Positions 47,470 through 59,198 of a DNA stretch of 64,000 nucleotides are shown here, piece after piece (position 1 is the stretch's first letter; every line of letters begins with the position of its first letter). Both the position numbers and the translations under genes were made by a program. Below the pieces are notes generated by a model. It ran no database searches. It worked only from the letters and a program-made list of their open reading frames with translations, and was not told where the DNA came from. Source of the DNA: Areca catechu. Its lineage: Eukaryota > Streptophyta > Magnoliopsida > Arecales > Arecaceae. The DNA lies in assembly GCA_021397845.1 (NCBI GenBank), contig CM038047.1, positions 33,773,601-33,837,600 on the forward strand, in the 5' to 3' direction.

Positions 47470-49570
47470 GATATTCTCCACTCATGAACACACTCCATAC
47501 CTGCTATTGGGGGGAAACAATAAATATTTCATGAAATTGTAAAGCAAAATGAGCTTCTCATATACAGCTTGACATAATTAGGTAGTTAGTAACAAGAATA
47601 AGCTTTTAACCATTAATAGCACCTCCTCACCTAAGCCCTAATGCAAAAGGATCACAAAAAATGAATCGGAACTCTAAACCTTACCTGGAGTTGCATGGCT
47701 TCATTAGTCATCAATCTCATAGGAAACACAATGAAGGTATTAGTTGTTTCAGAAAATTTCATGAAGGCCATGTGAAATTTATATATTTGGTGCATGCTTG
47801 CATTTGAAGTGAATTTGCAAATGATACAATCAGAAAGGAAGGTAAGAATCTTTCATGCTGTTTCAAATAAGATCAGCATCCTTCTTATTGCCAAAGCCAG
47901 ACAGTCATTAGTGGCTGTAAATGACCTATTTGACTATATTTTGGCTACTCCCATGGCCTAATTTGAGAACACTGGAAATGAACAGCAATTGTACCTCATC
48001 CGAAATAGCAAGAATCATCATTTTTTAGGCCTTGCAGGGTACTAAAGGAAATTCTATAATTTGTAGCTATAACCAGTTAATGTATTAGGTATCCCCGTAC
48101 AGGGGTACTAAAACTGTAAATGGGACAGTTAGAAAGGAACAATCCATGAAACCTTTATGATAATTAAGATATGCTGTGCATCCGACATAAGGTTTGACAA
48201 TAACTTTGTGGGTGGCACAACCTTCAAACAAGCACAGGTCCTCCTTGCTTAAGCCCAAATGTAAGGGCTCACCGTAAAAGTATGAAACTCTAGACCTTGT
48301 CTGAAATGGCAAGACTTTACTATTCCGCAACCTTTCATGAAACTCATGTGGATTTTAAAGAATATTTCATAATGTGTCATGAATGAATTATGGGTCACCT
48401 GTTTGTACATTAAAATTGTAAATGGGGAAGTTAAGGAGGAAACCCATCAATCAAGTATGAAATTTCAAGCAAAATAGGCATCCGTGTATGACTAGAAAAA
48501 AATTTGGAGGGCACATGTTTGTTAGCCATACACAGTTTGTCCTCACCCTCAAACACAACGGATTGCTTAGAGTGACCGGTGACTCTAAACCTTATCCAAA
48601 ATGGCAATACCATCAACATTCATTGACCCACCCATAAAAAAAATTAAGCTGTTAAAGACAATTACTCAAAATTCAATGAGAAATGCTCTTTTTTTTTGAT
48701 GGTGAAGGAGGCTGAGCCTGAGAACAGCCACCCAAGACGTAAACAAATACAAACACATGGAGCTCGTGCTCTGCCTGCACCAAAATTTCAGGCCGAAAAC
48801 CATAAGAAAAAAGCAAATCTGACTAAGTTTACGACAAAAACCATTTATGTCACCCAATAATCAATCACTTCTGTGGAACCTTTTGTAGATAAAATGACCA
48901 AGGACTTCGAAAGTTGAAATTTTGCAGTGCATCTACAGGGGAAACTTATAACTCTAATGACAACAGCTTCTACATAGAGCTCTTACAATCGTGATGAACA
49001 ACAATATGTTTCGTTGTTTACTTGTTTTTCTTCCTCTTTTTATTCGGGCATCATTGAAGGGTGGTCGGGGGAATCAAACACATTGGATCAGCATCTACAT
49101 TTTTTTCCATTCTATCAGCTTAATTTCACTCCAATATCTCCTCTTTCTTTTTCCCTTCTAGACTAAAACTGCATCCGATCGACGCACAAATAGAAGAAAG
49201 ATCCTCCACCAAGCCATTGATGCAAACCCTAGAATTTACAAAAGAAAAAAAAAAAAAAAGACAAAACAAAGCAATCAAACGATCAAGCTCGCTTCAAAAC
49301 CCCCGGAAAACACGAACTTTTTCACCCGAAATAGATTCAGAACACGAAATTCGAACAATCAGGTACGAAATCCAAACGCCTTGCACATCGAAGCCGGCAT
49401 CCTGATGCCCAAGAATAACCGATCCCACGAGAGAAGAACCAAAGATACAAAAGATTCAAAGGGGAGAGGGGGGAATTGAGAGAGATTCTTGCCTTTAAAT
49501 TTTGCAGGGAAGGAGAAAGGTGGGAAGCGGAATCTGCAGCATTGCCATCCTTTTTCGGTCCTCCTACCCT
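47470..49570 (-). promoter_or_regulatory. CBL 5' UTR intron and probable first (non-coding) exon
   Basis: A strong acceptor (CCAATAGCAG/GTATGG, about 47503) lies 35 nt upstream of the ATG, so the coding start is probably in exon 2 of the transcript, as in many plant CBL genes. A GC-richer pyrimidine-rich stretch on the minus strand at about 49400-49570 is the best candidate for the untranslated first exon and promoter. A GC-type donor (AAAG/GCAAGA, about 49495) is possible. These boundaries are inferred, not proven. Confidence 0.45.
48690..48860 (-). mobile_element. LINE (L1-like) 3' end remnant
   Basis: On the minus strand the sequence runs CATGTGTTTGTATTTGTTTA, then GGGTGGCTGTTCTCAGGCTC, then GCCTCCTTCACCATC and a 9-base A run. 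This is the form of a plant L1-type LINE 3' end with its poly(A). Only this truncated end is present, in the CBL leader intron. Confidence 0.45.
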
Positions 49571-51053
49571 CTCAAACGGCTGCCCTATTTATTATTTTTA
49601 TTTTTTATTATTATATTTTTTGTCTCATATTTTTATTATATAATTTACTTTTTGAATGTAGGTAACTGGAACGCCAACGATGGCTGCGACCGGATTGGAT
49701 AACAATGTAACCATACCCATGTCTTTTTTATTTAATAAAATAATAAATATAGATATAAATTAAATACTAAAAAATAGATACAAATATAGGTATAAATCAA
49801 ATAATTAAATTATATGATTATAAAATCAATAATATTATTAATTTAAAAATAAATCAAATTAATAATATATTAATATATTTACATATTTTTATTAAAAATT
49901 AATAAAATTATATAAAATTAAATTTAATATTCGGGCATGAACCGGATAGTTGTTTATCCATATCCATATTCATAATTTTTTTTATAAATATAAATACGAT
50001 ATGAAATTTATCGAATGCTCAAATTCATATTTATATCCAGATATATACCATCGGATATTATCCACATTATTTTCAATCTTAATGCAAAATCTTTTGTTCG
50101 CCACTGTAAAGATAAAATTCAAACACTCGGATCATACGTAAAGTCAAGTCCAGCTACAAGGAATTTGCTTGCTCGTGGGGTGGCAATTTCTTTTTCATTC
50201 TTTTGGATTTGGATGGACGAATCTTTATCATTTAATTTTATACTAAATTCTGGAGGACTCCAATTAGGATCGAATCCCGCAATCTAATCCAAATATGTAC
50301 CATCCGAGTAAACATACGGTGATAATTGTCTCTTCAATTTTTGATTTGTGGTTGTGTATCTGCCCTAGCTCCACTATAGATTTGTTTGGACTACCAACTT
50401 GCGTTTATATGTTGCAGGTTACTTTTGTTATACAAAACTATGTAGATAGATAGATAGATACGCATGTGTAATAGATAATGTTAAGCCAACATTAGACCAA
50501 AATTGCTAATAATTGTACGCAAAAAGAATAAAGTAGTCAAATAATTTTTAAAATTAAGTCATATAGAAAATATTAAAGAGGAAATTAGAGAGGCACATCT
50601 GAAACAACGTGCGTGAAACATTGCTATAAAAATGAATTGTTTTGGTCATGCATGCAGATTTATGATGATATTTTTCTAAGATATAATGAACTCAACTCAT
50701 CCCAAAAACTTATATCACGAGCACAATCACATGGAGATATAACCCGAAAAGGGCTTGCAAACTAACTTGCATGCACATGCTACATTGACAACACGACCAG
50801 CCGAATCAAGCAAGTTAGAACTTCTTAAAAAACATCTAATGTAGGATTATTGAAATAAAGAATTTAAAACTTTGATTTTTTTTTCTAAAAAAAAAAATTG
50901 AAAGTAAATTGACTTATGATTCATGGTAATGACCAACCCCAATCTTGCTAAAAAGTTAGAATGCAAGCAACAATATTTGTAATTTTCGCACAAGTTTGAA
51001 TTTTTTTTTATCATAAATGTTTGGACGGAATTTATACTTGGATGACAACAGGT
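49571..51053. other. Intergenic DNA upstream of CBL
   Basis: Very AT-rich at 49720-50060. A short ATAG tetranucleotide run lies at about 50445-50460. No gene or element recognised. Confidence 0.45.
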
Positions 51054-51179
51054 GAATTTATTCGGATTTTTTTTAAAATATTGTTTTTTTAAAAACAATA
51101 TTACCGAAATAACGTGGTTCCAACATATTTACCGCTTTACAGTTCTTTCTGCCATGTGGATATTTTTTTTTTTTTTAAT

Positions 51180-51660
51180 CCAACGTGGAGAAGGCGCAGG
51201 TTCAACCTGCACCCTTTCACGTTTTTTTTTTTTTAAAGACGCCGGCATGTGAGACTGTTTTCAATGAGAAGGCGCAGCTTCCAGCTGCTTCTTCTTAGAA
51301 TTTTTTTTAATTAAAAAAAATTACAACATGTGTCTCATTAAAAAAATAAAATTAGTGAGGGCATAGATTGGACCTGCACCTTCTCATGCATAATTTAAAA
51401 AAAAAAAAAAATCACGTGAAGGTGCAGGTTGAACCTGCGCCTTCTCAAGCACAGATTAAAAAAGAAATCGGTGAAAGCTGCCTTCTCGTAAAAAAAAAAA
51501 TTCAATGAAAGCGCAGGTTGAATCTATGCCTTCTATATTAAAAAAAATAAAAAATTACTGAAGGAGCAGGTTAAATCCTACACCTTCACATAAAATTTTT
51601 TAAAAAAGAATTGATCTGAAAGCACATGTTGAACCTACACCTTTTGAACCGGACGATAAA
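51180..51660. repeat. Palindromic GCAGGTTCAACCTGC repeats, left arm
   Basis: GAAGGCGCAGGTTCAACCTGCACCTTCTC and diverged forms recur near 51187, 51270, 51372, 51418, 51512, 51557 and 51612, separated by poly-A/T spacers. The 15-bp heart is a near-perfect palindrome. The same words recur in the right arm near 53090, 53125, 53195, 55000, 55045 and 55215. Confidence 0.8.
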
Positions 51661-51709
51661 TTAAAAAAAATAGATTTTACGAAAAAACTTTTAAAAAATT
51701 CAAACCGGT

Positions 51710-52170
51710 GGCAGGACCTTGCAGGACGGACTAGTTGCATGACTTTGGCTATCGAACCGATGGTTAGACCGATGATAAGACCCTAGCGATCGGATCGGTG
51801 GCAGGATCCTGATATCCAGACCGGTGGTAGGACCCTAACGACTGGATCGGTGGCAGGATCCTGATATCCAGATCGGTGGCAGGACCTTGGTGGCTAGACC
51901 AATGGCAAAACCCTAGCGACCGAACCGACCGACGATTTGACCGGTGACAGGATCCTAGCGGCCGGACCTATGTCAGGACCCTATCGGCCAGACCGGCAAT
52001 CATACCGGTGGCAGGACCCTAATGGCCGGACTGGTAGCAGGACCCTGGCTACCGGACCGGTGGTTAGACCGATGATAGGACCCTAGTGACTGGATCGGTG
52101 GCAAGATCCTGATATCTGGATCGGTAATCAGATCAATGGATGGACCCTAACGACAGGACCGGTGGTATGA
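51710..52170. repeat. GGACCGGTGGCAGGATCC-type tandem repeats, left arm
   Basis: About 14 copies of a ~25-35 bp unit (ACCGGTGGCAGGACCCTA with variants), mirrored in the right arm at 52393-53030 as its complement. Higher-order blocks joined by GGATATCAGGATCCTGCC recur within each arm. Short open frames over them (52579-52779, 52757-52951) are by-products. Confidence 0.8.
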
Positions 52171-52392
52171 CCCTAAACTTGTGGAGAAACAAAAAAAAGT
52201 GGAGAAAAAAAGTTGGGAAAAAAGTTGAAAAAAAAGTTGAGAAAAAAAGTGGAGAAAAAAATGGAGAAAAGAAGGTGGAGAAACAAAAAAAAGTGGAGAA
52301 AAAATAATAAGTAGAGAAAAAAAGTTGAGAAAATAAATTGGAGAAAATAAAGGTGGAGAAAAAAAGTGGAGAAAAGAAATAAGTGGAGCCAG
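52171..52392. repeat. Purine-only spacer at the palindrome centre
   Basis: About 215 bp of nearly pure A and G on the plus strand, made of GTGGAGAAAAAAA-like units of 12-17 bp. It separates the two arms and would be the loop if the arms paired. Confidence 0.85.
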
Positions 52393-53236
52393 GCCGGATA
52401 TCAGGATCCTGCCACCGATCCGATTGCTAGGGTCTTATCACCGGTCTAACCGCCGGTTCGGTAGTCAGGGTCCTGCCACCAGTCCGGCCACTAGAGTCCT
52501 GCCACCAGTCTGATTGCTGGTCTGGCCGGTAGGGTCCTGTCACCAGTCAAATCTCCGATCGATCCAGTCAATAGGGTCTTGCCACCGGTTTGGCCGCCAA
52601 GGTCTTTCCACCTGTCCGATCACACCAGTCTGATCACCGGTCCGGATATCAAGATCCTGCCACCGATCTGGTTGCTAGGGTTCTATCACTGGTCTAACCA
52701 CCGGTCCGGTGCCAGGGTCCTGCCACTAGTCCGGCAATTAGGGTCCTGCCACCAGTTTGATTGTCGGTTTGGCCGGTAAGGTTCTAACACAGGTCCGGCC
52801 ACTAGGGTCCTGTCACTGGTCAAATCGTCGGTCGGTCCGGTCATTAGGATCTTGCCATCGATCCAGCTGCCAAGGTCTTGCCACTGGTCTGGTCGTTAGG
52901 GTCCTACCACCGGTCCGGATATCAGGATCCTGCCACCGATCCGGTCGCTAGGGTCCTGTCACCGGTCTAACCACCGGTTCGGTAGCCAGGGTCCTGCAAC
53001 CAGTCCGACCTGCAAGGTCTTGCCACCTGTTTGAAATTTTTTAAAGTTTTTTTGCAAAATCTATTTTTTAATTTGTCGCCCGGTTTAGAATGCAGGTTCA
53101 ACCTGCTCCTTCAGTAATTTTTTTATTTTTTTAATGTAGGAGAAGGTGCAATTTCAACCAACGCTTTCATTGAATTTTTTTTTTACGAGAAGGCGCACTT
53201 TTATTGATTTTTTTTTTTTAATCTGTGCTTGAGAAG

Positions 53237-54991
53237 TGTTGCCCAGTGAAGATACAACCCAAGAGGGGGGGGTGAATTGAGTTTTATAAAAATATCAAAC
53301 TATTTGCAATAAACTAAAGCAAGTATGTGCTAAATCAATTAAATGCTTGTGTTTTGGTAATATATTTGTATGCTTCAAAATAATATGCAACGGAATTAAC
53401 AAAGTAAATGCACAAAAAAAATAATCACACAAGTAATCACAAACACAGAGATATATAGTGGTTCGGCGCACTCCAAGGCACCTACATCCACTCCCCAAGA
53501 TTTCCTTGAAAATTTTACTATAATCAAACCGACTACAGTTGATTAGTTTTCCAGGCTCACTAATCAAAACCTGACTTGTTTTCATAAGGCTCACAAGTCA
53601 AAACCTCACTTGGTTTTACGGACTAACCAAGAACCTAAATGATTTTAAGGCTCACCACCAACCTCCCTTAGTTTTGCGGGCTAACTAAGAACCTAATTGG
53701 TTTTCAAAGGCTCACCAATAACCTTCTTTGATTTTGCGAGCTAACCAAGAACCTTAGTGGTTTTGCGGGCTAACCACCAACCTAATTGGTTTTCAAGGCT
53801 AACCAACAACCTCCCTTGATTTTCCGGGCTAACCAAGAACCTAATTGGTTTTCAAAGCTAACCAACAACCTCCTTTGGTTTTCCGGGCTAACTAAGAACC
53901 TAATTGGTTTTCAAGGCTAACCAACAACCTCCTTGGTTTTCCAATAGGCTAACCAAAAACCTTTACAACAAGAATAAGAATGAAAGTAATGAAAACCATA
54001 AAGCTTTCTAAAATAAAGCAAATATCTCTTTGAATCTTTTGGATGATGTTGAAGAAGCTTGTCTTCAATTTGTTGAAGCCTTTGAATGAAGCTTGATGTT
54101 GTGAACTTGGAAGCTCTCTTTGAAATTGGATGCTTGAAGGCTCAACTCTCTCAAAATATGAATCCTTAAAGTGTATGAAACTTTTCTCTCAAAGGATTGC
54201 CTCCCCATTTGATTTGTATTGATTATATAGCTCTCCAAACCTTAAATGACCGTTAGAGACCGTTAGAGAGGAAAAACTAGCCGTTACAAATATTTTGGGA
54301 AGTTCCGTTCTTCAGAAAACTAGCCGTTGCAGAGCTGTCGTCCATTCAGGTGTCGACACTTCAGGTCATGTGTCGATACTTAGGATCGACACTTGGAGCA
54401 GTGAGTCTACACCTGATCAAAAAAATATCTTCTGAAGTCTTCTGTTCTGCACTGGTGAGTCGATACTTTATCTGGTGAGTCGATACTTTGAGTCGACACA
54501 TTGAGTCCGTGAGTCAATACTTGACCAAATCCTGAAATTATCTCGTTCTGTCTTCTGTTTGGTCTCAGGCCTTGAGTCGACACTTTACTGTTCATATATC
54601 GACACTTTGAGTCGACACTTGGTTTCCACGTGTCGATACTTCAGCATGCCAGATGAAAAAAAATTTCTGCGTATCAGTCCATGTGTTAACACTTCCATGT
54701 GTCACATGTTGACACTTTGAGTTGACACTTCTCTGAAAAATATACAGAAACTGCTGAATTTGAGCTGGAACAAGTTTCCACTTGACTTAGCCATCCATTC
54801 AACCAACTCTTAAATGTCCAAGTCTTCTTTTGGGCAACCTTTTCATTCAAACTTGGCTTCTTCAAAATAATTAAGCTTCTTCAAATTTTGTGAGCACCAT
54901 TTTAATAAAAACATACTCAAAGCAAATCATTAGTTCTCAACTTATACTTAACTGTTTTGCTTATCATCAAAATCAATTAGTGGAGTCAATA
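53237..54991. mobile_element. Solo LTR (probably Ty1/copia) nested in the palindrome
   Basis: Begins TGTTGCCCAGTGAAG and ends GGAGTCAATA (a decayed CA end). AGAAG precedes it (53232-53236) and follows it (54992-54996), the 5-bp duplication expected for LTR retrotransposon integration. Removing it restores the right arm to match the left arm at about 51445, which confirms both boundaries. A TATA-like GATTATATAGC lies near 54224. The opening words (GATACAACCCAAGAGG, then GTGGTTCGGC and CATCCACTCCCC) recall SIRE/Maximus-type copia LTRs, but that class is tentative. No internal genes, so it is a solo LTR of 1755 bp. Confidence 0.85.
53515..53960. repeat. ~33-bp tandem repeats inside the solo LTR
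   Basis: Roughly 13 copies of GGTTTTCAAGGCTAACCAAC and variants (alternating with AACCTCCTTTGG or AAGAACCTAATT) follow each other. A second set with the word GTCGACACTT recurs about ten times from 54345 to 54730. Confidence 0.85.
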
Positions 54992-55596
54992 AGAAGGCGC
55001 AGGTGCGCCTGACCTGCGCCTTCATGCAATTTTTTTTTTTTTAATTGTGAATGAGAAGGCACAGGTTCAACCTGCACCCTCACTGAAATTTTTTTCAGGT
55101 TGTAATTTTTTTTGTTAATTAAAAAAAGAATCTGAGAAAGCTGCGTCTTTTCAATAAAAATAGTTGGCCTCACGTGCTCGCGTCCCTTTTTTTTTTTAGA
55201 AAAAAAAAATTTGTTGAAAGGTACGTGTTGAACCTGCGCCTTATCAATGTTGGATATAAAAATAATAATAATATCTGCATGGCAGGAAGAACGTGAAACT
55301 GTAAATATATTGGGAACCATGTTATTTTGATAATATTATTTTTTTAAAAATAATATTAAAAAATTGAATTTATTCATTCTTTAAATGTTTTGATGTGGTG
55401 TCCTCGAGCGTTATCATGACAAAAATGACATCAACATCTCCAAAATGAGGTGTAATGTCTAGAACCAAATGCAGCTTCCTTGCTGGTGGCTAGCATGGAA
55501 TGATGCGTGACGTAACAATGCTATTAATAAGATCGAAAAGTCTAACAAATGCTATTAATTAGATCCAATAATCTAACAAGGCTATTAATAAGATTG

Positions 55597-55675
55597 AAAA
55601 GTCTATCCGTATATTCCATCAAGAAAGAAAAGTCTATCTGTATATTCCATCAAGAAAGAAAAGTCTATCTGTATA
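55597..55675. repeat. 31-bp tandem repeat (2.5 copies)
   Basis: AAAAGTCTATCTGTATATTC and the next 11 bases start at 55597, 55628 and 55659. The first copy has one substitution. The sequence before it (55520-55596) holds diverged CTATTAATAAGAT units. Confidence 0.9.
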
Positions 55676-57005
55676 GAATCATTTTTAATATTATACAACA
55701 ATTATTTATTCATTTCATTATCACTTCTAAGATACTTACTTGAATAGAGTGTTAAAATGAATGGATGAAAGAATGTGCATTGTGTTTATTTTTGAACTAA
55801 GATTGATTTTGATAAAATAAGTGGCAATTATAAAAGACTCTAAATTTAAGGAGGGAAATAGTAGAAACAGGTGCAGATGTAGGGGCGACGTTGAAGCATG
55901 CTGATATCTTAAAGTAGAATCCGAGACATTGACTATTATGAATGTCTAATTCTATCATGTATTAATTTACTGTCAGATTTTTCGTATATCGACGATGATG
56001 GGGGAGGGTGACGAAACATCGATGATGAAGTAGACGGATCTTTCCATCTAACATTTAAATTGGAATAATGGCAATTTAATTTTTTTTTTTTGATAAAAAA
56101 AAAAGAGAGGAGTTAAACTCGTGGCCATCCATAGACGGTCCCACAACCCAAAATAGTGTGGAGAGGAATCGCTATAGACTATATAATAAATGGTGCGGAG
56201 AGGAATTGCTAACAGGAAAGAGAAAGAAAATGTAGGTTAGGTCTTGGTTTTTTTTTTTTTTGTGTAAACAAAAGGTTTGGTGTTAGTTGGTTGGTGGATT
56301 GACTGCCAATTACGTGGGTTGATTTGCCACTTTTGGTAGGTCGGTTGGCTCATTTTTGGCATTGTAATATTCTTCTCGTGCTTCATTTGATTTCTGTTCA
56401 GAATTCTTAGTTTAGAATCCTATTATATGGTATGTCCTTTTTTTATTTCTTTTGCTAGTATTGCAATAATTTTTATGGTACTCAAATAACCATTTAAAAG
56501 AATAAATAAATTGGAGAATGTTTAATTTTGTGCTAGTTGTTTGATAATGATTTCTATTGTAACTTCTCCTTTCTTCGGTTTCTACTTGCTCTCCTTTTAA
56601 CTGTTATGCTCATACGGATCGATTTTGAGTTAAACCGTGATTCTCAAAAGAGTTGGAGCAAGGTGAAGAAAAGAACTCACGAGAGGTGCTCTACACTAGA
56701 TGTGCAGGAAAATATGTATTCACATGCAGTCATCATGATTATTTAGAAGATCATGTAAAATAGTTTTTGAAAATTGTGGGCAAGAGATTTTATTTTAGAA
56801 AATGTAATTTAACTTTAGAAATATATGTATAAAAAAAACTGGAACGCATTGCCAAAAAAAAAAATTATGGACAACAATTTTGCCATTTTAACCATTGAAT
56901 ATTTGCACTAATTGTAGTTTCTTTGATATCACTAAGATGTATGTGCATAAGCCATCTAGAGTTGATATACTATCTATTGTAGATCTCTTGAAGATGGTGC
57001 TGGTT
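55676..57005. other. Intergenic DNA
   Basis: AT-rich with poly-T tracts (56076-56090, 56250-56262). No gene recognised. The plus-strand frame at 56537-56746 is unconserved. Confidence 0.45.
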
Positions 57006-57009
57006 CAGG

Positions 57010-57960
57010 CTCGGCTCGGATGGTGACTAGAGCAGGAGTAGCTGCTAGTATAGGGCCAGGCCTTACAGGATTTTATCGTTGGGAGTCGGTCCTGCAAAAC
57101 TAAGAAGACCAGAAAATCCGACACACCAGGAGTGGATTCCTGGTGATGGACCCTCCAATGTCTAAGTCAGTCTCCTGGAGGGACAAACAGAGAAAGCATG
57201 GAGTCCCCTCTGATTTTAAAGCAGGAGTGGGAGAAGAGTCGGAGAATAAGCAAAGGAAAGGATGAAAGATGAATAGAATGGGAGCCGTGAGAAAATAGGA
57301 TCTTAGTGTGTATGAATCCCGCTTTCCTAGGATTCGCACATAGATCAGTGGAGTCACAGAGATCTAGGCATTTTGTGATCAATCGGGAGTACATGGAATG
57401 GCCTGCAAGGATATCACTTAGGTGACAAGCTACGAAAAACTCAATTCAAGGAGCTCTGGGTGCGTATTCTCGGGTAAGAGCAAGGAGAGATTTTTTTTTT
57501 TTTTGATGGAAAGAGGTGGCTCTTGAAAAAAGTAGGCCCTCGGTCCCATCCTTGTTCTTTCCCCTTGTTCTTCTTATTGTATCCTTACTGTGTCCTAGTT
57601 TGACTCACCTGAAGGATTTTCGAGAACCAAATTATACTCGTATACTTGATGCCAAACGATAGGGGATGATGGCTACCATATTCCGACTATTGCAGGTATG
57701 CTCGGAATGGGAGATCATGCCATGTTATGTGAGGCAAAGAGTGGTGGCCAGCATGGCACGTCCCTGTTGCAGGGCATTCCTCAAGCGACAAGCATTAATA
57801 ATTGCTGCACTAGGAGCATGCGCAGACAGGTCACCCGGGCAAGATCGACAGTGATTAGCATGTATGCAAAAATTTGGTGGGTGCCTACCTTTATGTCTAT
57901 ACGGTGATGCATTGGAAGGTAGTCCTGTCACTTGAGCTAGTTGACAAGTATTTGGAGCAA
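57010..57960 (-). mobile_element. Probable solo gypsy LTR, minus orientation
   Basis: The stretch at 57085-57190 has, in the same order as the left LTR of the gypsy locus, GTCGG, CCTGCAAAAC, GAAGACC, GGATTCC and AAGTCAGT. This suggests a related LTR read on the minus strand. Its ends were not determined. The T run at 57492-57506 may mark a separate insertion. The frames over 57666-57979 are unconserved. Confidence 0.4.
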
Positions 57961-58254
57961 GTTGGAGCCTAATTGCCATGTTGGGCTATCGAACATATAT
58001 TACTATCGAGTTTTTAACTGCTCACTTCTTTGGAGGCAAAAGTGAACTTATCTAATATCTGTTTGATCATTTCAAGTTCCAATCTTGCTCCTTCCAAATT
58101 ATGGACTTCCCACTAATGCTACATGTTTTGGCATTTATTTATTCAAAAAATTTTTATGATCATCCTATAATAGTCCTATCATTCATCAGGTAGGTACCGA
58201 AAGTTAATAAAAAACTGATGAATCTAGCATCATCTAAGTAGAAATTGATGATTT
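57961..58254. other. Short AT-rich spacer
   Basis: Nothing recognised between the gypsy LTR-like stretch and the copia element. Confidence 0.4.
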
Positions 58255-59150
58255 ATAGAGTTGGAGCTAGGAAAAAATGCCTTGATTCGGTCCACTAAAA
58301 TAAAATCTACAAGGAGACTTAACCCAAGAAGGAACCAGGCCCATCAACAACAAGCCAAGCTCGATCCCGTGGGAGCATGGCCCAGACCCACGTGTGCATG
58401 GCCCATAGGCACACGCATCCAAGGCACACGCTTCACCTCCCCCTGTCGCAGTTCACCACGGTTCGTGGGGATGGCACGGTCCACTAGAGACTTCTCTATA
58501 AACTGTTTATCACGGTCCAGGGAGCCTTATCGGCATCCATGCACTGATTTTGCATGATTGGATGGTGGTGCATGCTCCCAGGTGAGATCAGATGGTTGAG
58601 GGTGATTCTAACATTGATTGGATTTAATCCAACATGATTTGTGGTGCATTCGATGTCGATCATATGGCTAGAAAGTTTCAGGATCAAACAAGAGTTGGAA
58701 AAGGAATTGAAGTCCAATTCTGACATGGATTGAACCTCTAGTTTCCTGTTAAACAGCTCTTCGACAGGGAGACATCCAAAGACTATAATAAGGAGCAAAC
58801 AGGTCAGCGATAAAAGTACGAGGATCTAGATGGCTTACAAAAAGGATGGCAACGGTAGAAAAAGTTTGTAGAGACTAAAAGGTCTCGTTGAGAATTGAGA
58901 GCTTTGTAAAAGATTTAATACTTCTGGTTGAGAGATATTATACTTGATTGAAAATATAAGTTCTATCTTATAAATAATTATTTTTCTCATAGTGAAGTCT
59001 TGAATATCCTATTAATTATCCTTTATTTTATTTTCTCTTCTTCCTTCACCTGCGACATCAACAATAATTTCACGATCTTGAAAACGGGAATCCATATTCT
59101 ATATAAGAAATTCTCTAATAAGTGGTATCAATATAGGTGGTTCCATAATA
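58255..59150 (+). mobile_element. Copia 5' LTR
   Basis: Left copy of the direct repeat. It ends just before the tRNA-Met primer site. The 3' part contains CTTCTTCCTTCACC and a poly-pyrimidine tract before the GGGAATCC stretch. Confidence 0.65.
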
Positions 59151-59152
59151 AC

Positions 59153-59164
59153 TGGTATCAGAGC
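59153..59164 (+). other. Primer-binding site (tRNA-Met)
   Basis: TGGTATCAGAGC is the standard complement of the 3' end of initiator tRNA-Met, used by most plant Ty1/copia elements to prime minus-strand synthesis. A second TGGTATCA lies 30 bp upstream at 59123. Confidence 0.85.
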
Positions 59165-59198
59165 CTCGGATTGTCTGTGTTGATCAAGATTGAAAAAA

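Larger units (their letters stand above)
51064..55365. mobile_element. Giant palindromic (foldback/MULE-like) element
   Basis: The left arm (about 51064-52170) and right arm (about 52393-53231 plus 54997-55365) are inverted copies of each other, alike by eye at roughly 85-90% over long stretches: for example the outer AATATTATTTTTAAAA-type ends, the CATGGTTCC and TTCTGCCATG words, and the inner GGCAGGATCCTGATATCCRG block. GAATTTATTC directly precedes (51054-51063) and follows (55366-55375) the element, a 10-bp target duplication as Mutator-type transposases make. No transposase is present. Arms contain tandem repeats. Without the nested LTR the element is about 2.54 kb. Confidence 0.85.

Noticed and set aside
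47470..47481. Upstream start adding four residues (MENI) to the CBL protein
   Set aside because: The codon is GTG, not ATG, and CBL2/3 proteins begin at the next in-frame ATG, 47469.
51184..55260. CRISPR-like array from the regularly recurring dyad repeat
   Set aside because: Plant nuclear context, poly-A/T spacers without uniform length, and the repeats belong to an inverted-repeat transposon with a target duplication.
59123..59130. First TGGTATCA as the copia primer-binding site
   Set aside because: The second site at 59153 matches the longer standard tRNA-Met complement TGGTATCAGAGC; the first matches only eight bases.
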